A DNA stretch of 64,000 nucleotides from Kibdelosporangium philippinense (GTDB lineage: Bacteria > Actinomycetota > Actinomycetes > Mycobacteriales > Pseudonocardiaceae). The stretch lies in NCBI RefSeq assembly GCF_021390435.2, contig NZ_JAJVCN010000001.1:2356001-2420000 (forward strand), written 5' to 3'. The notes below the pieces were generated by a model. That model saw only the letters and a program-made list of their open reading frames with translations, was not told the DNA's origin and made no database searches. The position numbers and the translations under genes are program-made. Positions 38,264-46,208 of this stretch are shown one piece after another (position 1 is the stretch's first letter; the number at the start of each line of letters is the position of its first letter).

Positions 38264-39255
38264 TGTTTGGCTTGAGCTTCGGCAGGTTCGCCGACGCGTG
38301 GTGGTTCTTGCTGCTGATCGCGGTCGCCGGGCTGGTTGTTGGTTACGTGTTGCTGCAGCGCAGGCGGCGCCGTAACACGATGCGGTTCACCAACCTCGCG
38401 CTGCTGGAGAAGGTCGCGCCCAAGCGGGCACGCAAAAGCAGGCATGTGCCGATCGCGTTCTTGCTGGCAGCGTTGACGTTGTTCACGATCGCGCTCGCTG
38501 GCCCGACGGCAGAGGCGCGCGTGCCACGTAACCGCGCGACCGTGATGCTCGTGATCGACGTGTCGTTGTCGATGGAGTCCACGGACGTCAAACCAAACCG
38601 CCTGGAAGCCGCGCAAGCCGCGGCGAAGTCGTTCGCGAGCGGCCTGACGCCAGGCATCAACCTCGGCCTGATCTCGTTCGCCGGGACAGCGACCGTGCTG
38701 GTGTCGCCGACGACGTCACGCCAGGGCGTGGTGAAGGCGATCGACACGTTGCGGCTGGCCCAGTCGACCGCGACCGGCGAGGCGATCTTCTCGGCGTTGC
38801 AGTCGATCGAGAGCTTCTCGCAGGTCGTCGGTGGTCAGGAAGGACCGCCACCGGCACGCATCGTGTTGATGAGTGATGGCAAGCAGACGATCCCGACCGA
38901 CAACCAGGACGACCCGCGCGGCATGTTCACCGCGGCGCGCGCGGCTGCCGACGTGAAGATCCCGGTCTCGACGATCTCGTTCGGCACGAGCGACGGCACC
39001 GTCGACATCGACGGAAGGCGCACGCCGGTCCCGGTCGACGACGACTCGCTCGAACAGGTGGCGAAGCTGTCCGGCGGGGAGTTCTACAAGGCAGCGACCG
39101 CCGACGAGCTGCGCAAGGTGTACGACACTTTGGGTGAACAAATCGGATATGAGATCAAAGATGCCGATGCCAGTCGGCCATGGTTGATACTGGGCACCAT
39201 CGCGGCGATAACCGCCGCCGGTAGCGCGCTGTTCATCGGGCAGCGCCTGCCGTAA
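38263..39255 (+). CDS. VWA-domain membrane protein (BatA-like)
   Basis: The 330-residue protein has two N-terminal membrane helices (AWWFLLLIAVAGLVVGYVLL; HVPIAFLLAALTLFTIALAG), a von Willebrand A domain with MIDAS motif DVSLSMES and LISFAGTA, MSDGKQTIPTD, and a C-terminal membrane helix (PWLILGTIAAITAAGSALFIG). It is the likely client of the MoxR ATPase at the membrane. It is the last gene of the tight three-gene unit and corresponds to Rv1481 by order. Confidence 0.92.
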   Translation: MFGLSFGRFADAWWFLLLIAVAGLVVGYVLLQRRRRRNTMRFTNLALLEKVAPKRARKSRHVPIAFLLAALTLFTIALAGPTAEARVPRNRATVMLVIDVSLSMESTDVKPNRLEAAQAAAKSFASGLTPGINLGLISFAGTATVLVSPTTSRQGVVKAIDTLRLAQSTATGEAIFSALQSIESFSQVVGGQEGPPPARIVLMSDGKQTIPTDNQDDPRGMFTAARAAADVKIPVSTISFGTSDGTVDIDGRRTPVPVDDDSLEQVAKLSGGEFYKAATADELRKVYDTLGEQIGYEIKDADASRPWLILGTIAAITAAGSALFIGQRLP

Positions 39256-39282
39256 CCGAGCGCGGTGTCCGGAGGGCCTGGC

Positions 39283-39879
39283 ATGGTCGACGCGAAGGAC
39301 TGGCGGGAGATGCACGAGTGGTCCGCCCAGTTGCTGAAGCGTCAGACCGGCCATAGTGTCGACGACTGGAACATCCGGATCAAGGAAACCGGCATCACCT
39401 CGCGCGACGAGCTGCAGCAGTGGCTCAAGACCCGCAACATCAACGGCTACGCACAGCAGCTGTTGATCATGGAACGGTTCGGCTATCCGGAGTTTCTGCT
39501 CAAGACGGCGGAAGAGCTGGTCGACGAGCAGTTCGCTGACCGGGAACACCTCCGGCCGGTGTTCAACGAGGTGATCGAGGCAGGCGTCGGCATCGCACAC
39601 CAAGGGCTGGTCGAGGTGCAGGCGCGCAAGACGTTCGTGACGCTGCGGACCAAGCGGCGGAAGTTCGCGATGGTCAAGCCGACCACGAAGAACCGCGTCG
39701 ACCTCGGGCTGCGGATCGTGGATTTGTCCGGTGGGCACCAACGGTTCGCCGCCCGGTTGCAGTCGGCGCGGTTGCTGCGTGACGACTCGATGACCCACCG
39801 GATCCCACTGTCCTCTGTGGAGGAAGTGGACGACGAAGTCTGCTACTGGCTGGCAGTGGCCTTCGAACAAAACACCTAG
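39283..39879 (+). CDS. DUF4287/DUF5655-like protein
   Basis: ATG 39283 lies eight bases after GGAGG and is preferred over GTG 39265. The 198-residue protein has an N-terminal helical domain (WSAQLLKRQTGHSVDDWNIRI, NINGYAQQLLIMERFG), as in DUF4287, and a C-terminal DUF5655-like domain (ARKTFVTLRTKRRKFAMVKP, RVDLGLRI). No catalytic residues are established for the family. It follows the VWA gene by 27 bp and may be transcribed with it. A family palindrome lies 5 bp after its stop. Confidence 0.8.
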   Translation: MVDAKDWREMHEWSAQLLKRQTGHSVDDWNIRIKETGITSRDELQQWLKTRNINGYAQQLLIMERFGYPEFLLKTAEELVDEQFADREHLRPVFNEVIEAGVGIAHQGLVEVQARKTFVTLRTKRRKFAMVKPTTKNRVDLGLRIVDLSGGHQRFAARLQSARLLRDDSMTHRIPLSSVEEVDDEVCYWLAVAFEQNT

Positions 39880-39884
39880 TAAAA

Positions 39885-39932
39885 CCTCGTGAGTGGTTAG
39901 CCGCGTTCTAACCCGCGTAACCACTCACGAGG
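39885..39932. repeat. dispersed palindrome copy 2; bidirectional terminator
   Basis: The outer arms CCTCGTGAGTGGTTA and its complement are perfect over 15 bp. The inner part (GCCGCGTTCTAACCCGCG) pairs imperfectly, with three mismatches. It lies between convergent genes, 5 bp from one stop and 12 from the other, like copy 1. Confidence 0.85.
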
Positions 39933-39944
39933 GTTGACCAGTGG

Positions 39945-40220
39945 TTATCTGTTCACGCCGCGCCTGCCCATCGCACCCGATACCAGGCCGACCAGGATGA
40001 TGGCGGCGCCGAGCTGGAACAACAGCTCGATCCAGTCGATTCCCGCGGTGTCCCGGACGCCGAACCAGCCGGCGATCAGGCTGCCGAGGAACGCGGCGAT
40101 GATACCGACCACAATGGTCAGCCAGATCGGGATGTTCTGCTTGCCAGGCATGATCAACCTGGCCAGCGCACCGATGATCAGGCCGATCACGATCGCGCCG
40201 ATGATCGATTCAATGGTCAT
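39945..40220 (-). CDS. GlsB/YeaQ/YmgE-family stress membrane protein
   Basis: The 91-residue protein (ATG 40220, six bases after AAGGAG) has three membrane helices: IIGAIVIGLIIGALARLIMPG, IPIWLTIVVGIIAAFLGSLIAGW and LFQLGAAIILVGLVSGA. The GRL/PGKQ pattern after the first helix marks the transglycosylase-associated (GlsB/YeaQ) family. Its role is a general stress response; the biochemical function is unknown. A longer upstream frame is not supported. Confidence 0.9.
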   Translation of the reverse strand: MTIESIIGAIVIGLIIGALARLIMPGKQNIPIWLTIVVGIIAAFLGSLIAGWFGVRDTAGIDWIELLFQLGAAIILVGLVSGAMGRRGVNR

Positions 40221-40308
40221 CGCACACTCCTTTGAGTGCAGGGTGGTGAACCACTTCCTCCTACGGTCCCAGGGGTCCCCAACTTCGGCATCTTGAAACG
40301 ACAAACCG

Positions 40309-41247
40309 TTATCCATGCAGGTCGCGGTACATATCAGCGGCCCCGGGGTGCAACGGGACACCGGCGGTGGCGATCAACGTCCGCGCGTCGAGGAACTGAG
40401 TACCGAGCGCCTGCTGGGGAACGAGCTCAGCAGCCCTCCTGACCAGCACGGATACGACGGCGCCCGCGACATCGTCGGGCAAGGAGGGCGAGCAGACCAA
40501 TAGGTTGGCCACACCGATCGTGCGGATATCCCGCACATGGTGGTACGCACCGGAAGGTACGAGGACGGTCTCGTATACCGGACCGTGTCCTTCTCGTAGC
40601 TTTGGCGCGACCCCGTCGAGCGGCAATAACAGGATTCCGATTCGCGCGTCCAGATCGGCTAGTGCGGGCGTGGGGACGCCCCCGGACCACAGCAGGGCGT
40701 CGATCCGGCCTTGGGTCAGGCTGGCGATGGCTTCGGCGAGGGGCAGTCTTTCGATGTTCGGCCGGACATTCGCTGCCTCGATCAGGCGCTCGCCGAACAA
40801 TGCTGCGCCAGAGCCTTCGGCGCCAAGGGATACGGCTCGGCCGTTCAGGTCGGCGATGGTTCGGACCGGGCCGTCTGCTCGGACTACGAGTTGCATGTAG
40901 TTCTCGTAGACTCGGCCAAGGGCGCGCAGGGGGACTTGTGTCGTGAATGGACGGTTCCCGGCTGTGGCGGTTTGGGCTGTGTCGGCTAGAACGAGGGCAA
41001 GGTCGGCGTGGTTGGCTTGGAGCATGTCCACATTGGCCTGGCTGGCTTGGGTGGTCAGGGCTGTACATTGCAGCTGTGGCTCGGCTTCGGTGATCTGTGC
41101 GGCAAGGAGTTTGGCGAAGGCCAGGTAGAAGCCGCCTTCTTCGCCTGCCGCGATGGTCAGGGTCCGCTGTGGACCGGAGTAGCCGGTGCTGCAGCCAGTC
41201 AGGGTGGCAAGGCTGGCGAGCAACAGTGACCGCCGGGTGATGGTCAT
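40309..41247 (-). CDS. TAXI-family solute-binding lipoprotein
   Basis: The 312-residue protein has a lipoprotein signal (MTITRRSLLLASLATLTGC, C19 as the lipidated residue) and a TAXI periplasmic-binding fold (TLTIAAGEEGGFYLAFAKLLA, NVDMLQANHADLALVLADTA, GRAVSLGAEGSGAALFGERL). TAXI proteins usually feed TRAP transporters, but no DctQ/DctM membrane gene is near. Instead its start overlaps the histidine kinase stop by 4 bp. It is therefore more likely a ligand sensor presented to the kinase outside the membrane, as proposed for TctC-type proteins, than a transporter part. Confidence 0.88.
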   Translation of the reverse strand: MTITRRSLLLASLATLTGCSTGYSGPQRTLTIAAGEEGGFYLAFAKLLAAQITEAEPQLQCTALTTQASQANVDMLQANHADLALVLADTAQTATAGNRPFTTQVPLRALGRVYENYMQLVVRADGPVRTIADLNGRAVSLGAEGSGAALFGERLIEAANVRPNIERLPLAEAIASLTQGRIDALLWSGGVPTPALADLDARIGILLLPLDGVAPKLREGHGPVYETVLVPSGAYHHVRDIRTIGVANLLVCSPSLPDDVAGAVVSVLVRRAAELVPQQALGTQFLDARTLIATAGVPLHPGAADMYRDLHG

Positions 41248-42608
41248 GGCGACTCCACTGGCAGCGTGACTCTGACTGTCAGCCCATGGGGTTTCGTTGC
41301 TTCCAGCGACATCTTGCCTTCGCGGGCGGTGACCAGGCGTTCGGCGATGGCCAAGCCCAGTCCGGTGCCGCCGGTGCTTGCTTGGCTGGAGCGCCAGAAC
41401 CTTTGCGTAGCCTTCGTGAGGTCCTCTGGGGGTAGGCCGGGGCCGTTGTCGGACACCGTGATCGTGCCGTCCGTACAGCTGAGGCCGATCCTGGAGCCGG
41501 CGCCTGCGTACTTGACAGCGTTGTCCAGCAGTACATCCAGGACTTGGCCGAGCTCTGCGTCCGGCGTGGCCACGATGAAATGCTCCACAGTAGACAATTC
41601 AAGGTCCACCGAAGCATGGTCCGCAGCTGCGTGCCATGCGTCGTACCGTTCCACGAGCACTGTCGCGGCGTCGCACGTGTCCTCTGAGGTCTGCGGGTCG
41701 ACATTCTCCGCAGTTGCTAGCGCGAGCAGGCCGTCGAGCAACGACTCCATCCGTTCGACCTCGGCCACGCACCCGTTATAGGTTCGCAAACCATCTGGTT
41801 TTACTTGTCCGGCAAGGGAATCTACGCGCAGTCGGAGCGCGGCCATCGGGTTGCGCATCTGGTGTGACGCGTCCGCAACGAGTCTGCGTTGCTGGTCGGC
41901 TGCTTCGGCAACCGCGTCGGACATCTTGTTGAACGACGATCCCAACGCTCGCAACTCACGCGGCCCGGCGCTGGCGGGCACGTGTGTGCGTTGTTCACCC
42001 GCGGCCAACGAGAGTACGCCTCGTTCCAACTGTGCCAACGGCCGTAGCACCCACCGCGATACAACCAACGCCAGCAGTACGAACAACAACGCGGCCGCAA
42101 ACGCGCCTACGACAATGAGCAGCCAGTCGTGTGCGACATCCGACGCGGCCGCTGTCACCGACGCGCGCATCACGACCGCGCCCGCAACCCGCGTACCGGC
42201 GCCAACCGGGCGGGCCAGAACAAGCGCGTCCGACGACCAAGGGCGGAGTTGTAGGGGAGAGGGCCCGGGTTGGTTGCGTAGAGCGCCGTCGATCAACGGC
42301 AGGACGTCCTCCGCGCGCAGACCGCCTGTCGCCACAACTTGCCGTTTGCGCGCGTCGACCACGAGCACGGGTTCGCCGTAGAGATCGGTGTACGCGCGGA
42401 TTTCGTTGGCCAGTTGGTTCGTATCACCCGTGTCATCGGCCTGCTGTGCCAACACGGCAAACCGGTCAAGCTCCGCGGTCCGTGAGATCAACAGTTCCTG
42501 CGTGCGCGACGCGGCCGTGCTGCCCAACAGTGGCCATGCGAAGCCCGCGACCGCAGCCGCGGACAACAGGAGCAGCACCACGAGCAGGCGTGTCCGCATG
42601 TCATTCAC
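41244..42608 (-). CDS. sensor histidine kinase (EnvZ/TctE-like)
   Basis: The 454-residue protein has a first membrane helix near the N-terminus (LLVVLLLLSAAAVAGFAWPLL), an extracytoplasmic region of about 130 residues, and a second helix (WLLIVVGAFAAALLFVLLAL). HAMP follows, then a HisKA domain with H-box DASHQMRNPMAALR, an N-box (LDVLLDNAVKYA), G1 (VSDNGPGLP) and G2 (GGTGLGLAIAERL). It overlaps the response regulator by 8 bp and the TAXI lipoprotein by 4 bp. Ligand detection through the TAXI protein is inferred from this coupling. Confidence 0.92.
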   Translation of the reverse strand: MNDMRTRLLVVLLLLSAAAVAGFAWPLLGSTAASRTQELLISRTAELDRFAVLAQQADDTGDTNQLANEIRAYTDLYGEPVLVVDARKRQVVATGGLRAEDVLPLIDGALRNQPGPSPLQLRPWSSDALVLARPVGAGTRVAGAVVMRASVTAAASDVAHDWLLIVVGAFAAALLFVLLALVVSRWVLRPLAQLERGVLSLAAGEQRTHVPASAGPRELRALGSSFNKMSDAVAEAADQQRRLVADASHQMRNPMAALRLRVDSLAGQVKPDGLRTYNGCVAEVERMESLLDGLLALATAENVDPQTSEDTCDAATVLVERYDAWHAAADHASVDLELSTVEHFIVATPDAELGQVLDVLLDNAVKYAGAGSRIGLSCTDGTITVSDNGPGLPPEDLTKATQRFWRSSQASTGGTGLGLAIAERLVTAREGKMSLEATKPHGLTVRVTLPVESP

Positions 42609-43266
42609 CGAGCCGGTATCCGAAGCCTCTGATCGTGGTGAGTAGTCCTGGCCGCTTCAGCTTCCCGCGTAGCTGGGTCATGTGCACGTCCAACGACCGC
42701 GAGATCGCCAGGTACGCGTCGCCCCAGACCTCGTCCATCAGTTGCTGGCGGCTGACCGCGGTGCCCAGCCTGCGGGCGAGCACCGCGAGCAGCTCGAATT
42801 CCTTGGTGGTCAGGGAGATCTCGTCGCCACCGGCACGGACTCGGCGGGCGGCCATGTCGATCTCCACATCGGACACCTGGACCACGTGCGTCAACGCAGT
42901 CAGAGAAGACCGTACTGCCGCTCGCTGGGTGATGGTGTCCATGCGCGCGAGCAACTCGGCCAGCCGTACGGGTTTGACCACGTAGTCATCTGCGCCTAGC
43001 CGTAAGCCGCGTACGACTGAGCGTTCGTCTCCGCGGGCGGTGAGGACGAGGACTGGCACGTCCGCGACTTTGCGGAGCATGCGCAGTACCTCCAGCCCGT
43101 CGGTGTCTGGCAGGCCTAGGTCGAGCAGGACCAGGTCTGCTTCGTGGTGGCGGGTGAGCGCGTCGGCGCCGCGGCGGACCCTTGTCGGTAGGTGCCCACG
43201 GGCCGCTAGCGCTTCGGCCAGCGCGTCGCCGACACCGTCGTCATCTTCGACGAGCAACACCCGCAC
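42601..43266 (-). CDS. OmpR/PhoB-family response regulator
   Basis: Start GTG 43266 gives V-R-V-L-L-V-E-D-D with AAGGA about eight bases upstream; a longer frame reading into the transporter gene is not used. The receiver has DD at the start, the phospho-acceptor Asp in LVLLDLGLPDTDG, Thr (LTARGD) and Lys (VVKPVRL). The C-terminal winged helix includes LTTKEFELLAVLARRLGTAV and TIRGFGYRLGE. It is paired with the histidine kinase by overlap. Likely targets are its own operon and the MHS transporter. Confidence 0.93.
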   Translation of the reverse strand: MRVLLVEDDDGVGDALAEALAARGHLPTRVRRGADALTRHHEADLVLLDLGLPDTDGLEVLRMLRKVADVPVLVLTARGDERSVVRGLRLGADDYVVKPVRLAELLARMDTITQRAAVRSSLTALTHVVQVSDVEIDMAARRVRAGGDEISLTTKEFELLAVLARRLGTAVSRQQLMDEVWGDAYLAISRSLDVHMTQLRGKLKRPGLLTTIRGFGYRLGE

Positions 43267-43277
43267 GGCATTCGTCC

Positions 43278-44582
43278 TTACGTGGTCTTCTCCAACTCGG
43301 ACGACTTGGAGGTCTCCCGCATTGTCCAGTACACGATCAGCGAAATCAGCACGCACGCCGAGACGTACCAGTAGAACACCGATTCGTGCCCCGCTTTCTT
43401 CAACGCCAGTCCGATGGATTCGGCGGTGCCGCCGAAGATCGCAACGGTCAGCGCGTACGGCAGGCCAACGCCCAGCGCCCTGATCTTGGTCGGGAACAGT
43501 TCTGCTTTCACGATCGCGTTGATCGATGTGTACCCGGTGACGATCGACAAGCCCACCATCATCAGCAGAAATGCCACGATCGGGTTCTTTGTGCCGGACA
43601 GAATGGACAACAGCGGCACCGTCGCGACCACGCCGCCGATGCCGAAGAACAACAGCAGCGGCCGTCGCCCGATCCGGTCGGACAACCGCCCGGCGAGTGG
43701 CTGGATACCCATGAAAATGAACAGCGCGATGAAGTTGATCCAGGTGACCGTGCCCTTGTCGATGTGGCTCGTGTTCACCATGAAGTTCTTCAGATATGTG
43801 CTGTATGTGTAGAACGCGACCGTGCCGCCGAGGGTGAGGCCGACGACGATCAGGCATTCCCTGGGATATTGCAGCAGGACGCGGATCGTGCCGCGTTCGC
43901 GGGACTTGGTCTTCTCCTGCTGGTAGCTCTCGGATTCGTCCATCCCGCGGCGCAGCCACATCACCACGATCGCGCCGACCGCGCCGACGGCGAACGCGAT
44001 CCGCCAGCCCCACGAGGTCAGCTGGTCTTCGGTGAGCACCTGCTGCAGCACGATCTGCAGGCCGAGCGCGACGAGCTGGCCCGAAATCAGCGTGACGTAC
44101 TGGAAGCTCGAGTAGAAGCCACGCTTGCGCGGAGTGGCCACTTCGGACAGATACGTCGCCGAAGTGGCGTACTCACCGCCGACCGAAAGTCCTTGCAGCA
44201 ACCGGGCGATCAGCAGAATGACCGGCGCGGCCACACCGATCGAGCTGTATCCGGGCGTAACCGTGATCAGCAACGACCCCAGCGCCATCATCACCACGCT
44301 GAGCGTGAGCGCGTTGCGTCGCCCGAACTGGTCGGCGAACCGCCCGAGCAGGTAGCCTCCGATGGGCCGCATCAGGAAGCCGACCGCGAAGATGCCCGCG
44401 GTGTTCAGCAGCTGCGCGGTCTGGTCACCTGACGGGAAGAACGCGCTGGCGAAGTAGATGCTGAACGCGGTGTAGGCGTACCAGTCGTACCACTCAATGA
44501 GATTGCCGATGGACCCTCGGACAACATTTCCGATGACCCGGCGTTCATTGACCGGTTTCGCTTGCTGGCTGGCAGTCGCCAT
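43278..44582 (-). CDS. MHS-family MFS proton symporter (dicarboxylate-type)
   Basis: The 434-residue protein has 12 predicted helices and the metabolite:H+ symporter signature: GNLIEWYDWYAYTAFSIYFA, PIGGYLLGRFADQFGRRNAL, RLLQGLSVGGEYATSATYLSE. It ends ETSKSSELEKTT. It resembles alpha-ketoglutarate or shikimate permeases; the substrate is probably an organic acid. It is first in the operon MHS - response regulator - kinase - TAXI protein, with 12 bp to the regulator. Confidence 0.9.
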   Translation of the reverse strand: MATASQQAKPVNERRVIGNVVRGSIGNLIEWYDWYAYTAFSIYFASAFFPSGDQTAQLLNTAGIFAVGFLMRPIGGYLLGRFADQFGRRNALTLSVVMMALGSLLITVTPGYSSIGVAAPVILLIARLLQGLSVGGEYATSATYLSEVATPRKRGFYSSFQYVTLISGQLVALGLQIVLQQVLTEDQLTSWGWRIAFAVGAVGAIVVMWLRRGMDESESYQQEKTKSRERGTIRVLLQYPRECLIVVGLTLGGTVAFYTYSTYLKNFMVNTSHIDKGTVTWINFIALFIFMGIQPLAGRLSDRIGRRPLLLFFGIGGVVATVPLLSILSGTKNPIVAFLLMMVGLSIVTGYTSINAIVKAELFPTKIRALGVGLPYALTVAIFGGTAESIGLALKKAGHESVFYWYVSACVLISLIVYWTMRETSKSSELEKTT

Positions 44583-44668
44583 CCGGACCTCCTCGTCACG
44601 TGACCCGCCTCACCGTCGGCTGCGGACCCCGTGCGGGGCAATGCGTGAACGCCAGACCTAACATTCGC

Positions 44669-45679
44669 TTAGGACGATATGAGCACGGACGAGTCCGGCT
44701 GGCGCAGGGTGTCGAACGTGCCGACGATCTTGCGCTGGTCCAGGTCGAGGATGGCGACTTTCTGAGTATCCAACAGGGACACGTAGGCGATCGGTTTCGT
44801 CGGGTGGAACGAGGCCGCGGACGGTTGACCGGGCACCGAGATCGTCCAGATGGGCCGGAACCTGGTGCTGATCAAGGAAATCGTCTTGTTCGCCAAGTCT
44901 GTCACCAGCAGTTGGTCGTCCGAGACGGTGTACACGCGCAGCGGGTCGCCCGGGACTTTCATCTCGTCACGGACACGCATGGTGCGCGCGTCGACGGCCA
45001 CGACCGCGGGGGTACGACGGGCGCCGACGAAGAGGGTTCGTTCGTCGGCGCTCAGGGTGGAGCTCTCAGGTAGTTGGCCAGGCGTGACGAGGACTGGCGC
45101 GATGGCGGCGTCGTATGGGCGGACCATGCTCACGGTGTGCGAGAGCAGCCCGGTGACGTAGGCGCGTTCTCCGTTGCGGGTAATGGAAAACAGGTGCGTC
45201 TTGATGCCGCCGGTGTTGACTGCGCGGGACGGGCCGGTGATCGGTTGGTCGAAGCCGATGAGGGTCGCTTTTTCTTCGCTCAGAACGTAAAGCCGGTCCT
45301 GTTCGTCCATGCCGACACCGTGGATTCGGTTGAACGGCGCGATTTCGATGGTTCGGACGAGGCTTCGGGCGCGCAGGTCGACGACGAAGACCGCCGAGGC
45401 GCCGGGGCCGACCACCGAGGAGAACTCCACGCCGTAGTGGCCGACGTACGCGAATTTGCGGGCACGGTCGGCCACGAGCTCGTGGGGGTAGTCGCCGAGC
45501 ACGATGTCCGACAGGCGTTTGCCCGAGCCTGCTTCGAAGAAGGCCAGCCGCCGGTCGCCTTTCTCCACGACGGCCAGGACGTCGCCGCTGGCAGGGGCTT
45601 GCATGGCCATCGGGAGGGGCAGGCCTGCCACTCCCGCGAGTTTGATCGCGTTGCGCCGGGTGATCCGGTGGTCAGTCAT
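44669..45679 (-). CDS. YncE-like beta-propeller protein with Tat-like signal
   Basis: Start ATG 45679 (MTDHRITRRNAIKLAGVAG) follows GGAG and gives a twin-arginine-like signal (R-R-N-A-I-K-L). The rest, about 310 residues, is a seven-bladed beta-propeller of the YVTN/YncE type (VLAVVEKGDRRLAFFEAGSG, HELVADRARKFAYVGHYG, TLSADERTLFVGARR). No catalytic residues are evident. It lies 86 bp upstream of the MHS transporter on the same strand and could belong to its operon. Confidence 0.82.
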   Translation of the reverse strand: MTDHRITRRNAIKLAGVAGLPLPMAMQAPASGDVLAVVEKGDRRLAFFEAGSGKRLSDIVLGDYPHELVADRARKFAYVGHYGVEFSSVVGPGASAVFVVDLRARSLVRTIEIAPFNRIHGVGMDEQDRLYVLSEEKATLIGFDQPITGPSRAVNTGGIKTHLFSITRNGERAYVTGLLSHTVSMVRPYDAAIAPVLVTPGQLPESSTLSADERTLFVGARRTPAVVAVDARTMRVRDEMKVPGDPLRVYTVSDDQLLVTDLANKTISLISTRFRPIWTISVPGQPSAASFHPTKPIAYVSLLDTQKVAILDLDQRKIVGTFDTLRQPDSSVLISS

Positions 45680-45868
45680 CCACTGGCTCCTTGAGCAGGT
45701 CGTCCGACATTTCCCGTCAACGCGGACAGTCCAGCCCCGGTGGCCGGTCAAGGTCAAGATGTACGGCGATGTTCGATAGGTATCGAACAAGACGGGTTGC
45801 GCACCAGACAGTGCGACTGGGCGAGTTCACGCCGCGCTCGTGCTCACGTGGGTTTGTAACCTTCAGGT

Positions 45869-46207
45869 GTGAGCCGCGCGAACGTCCATCCGGATGCCGA
45901 CGAGATGCGACTGACCGACGTGATGTCGGCACTGAGCGATCCGATTCGGGTGGGGATCGTGCGCGTGCTGGCCGACGGCAACGAGCAAGCGTGGGGTGAT
46001 TTGCGTGTGCCCGTCGGCAAATCCACGCTGAGCCATCACCTCAAAGTGCTGAGAGCCGCTGGCATCACCCGCACCAGGGAAGAGGGCACGCGCTGCTTCG
46101 TCCGTCTCCGTGGCGATGACATGGACGAACGTTTCCCAGGACTTTTGCTGTCAGTACTCCAAGCCGCCGAGCGCGACGACGTCGGCTCGGCGGTTCGAGT
46201 GGAGTGA
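45869..46207 (+). CDS. ArsR-family winged-helix regulator
   Basis: The 112-residue protein (GTG start) has the ArsR fold: ADEMRLTDVMSALSDPIRVG, IVRVLADGNEQAWGDLRVPV, GKSTLSHHLKVLRAAGITRT, REEGTRCFVRLRGDD. There is a single cysteine and no ELCVCDL-type metal site, so it is not an obvious metal sensor. It is divergent from the propeller gene, its probable target, and one base separates its stop from that of the convergent ABC permease. Confidence 0.9.
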   Translation: MSRANVHPDADEMRLTDVMSALSDPIRVGIVRVLADGNEQAWGDLRVPVGKSTLSHHLKVLRAAGITRTREEGTRCFVRLRGDDMDERFPGLLLSVLQAAERDDVGSAVRVE

Positions 46208-46208
46208 G

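Noticed and set aside
40309..41247. Complete TRAP transporter
   Set aside because: Only the TAXI receptor is present; no DctQ or DctM membrane gene lies within the window.
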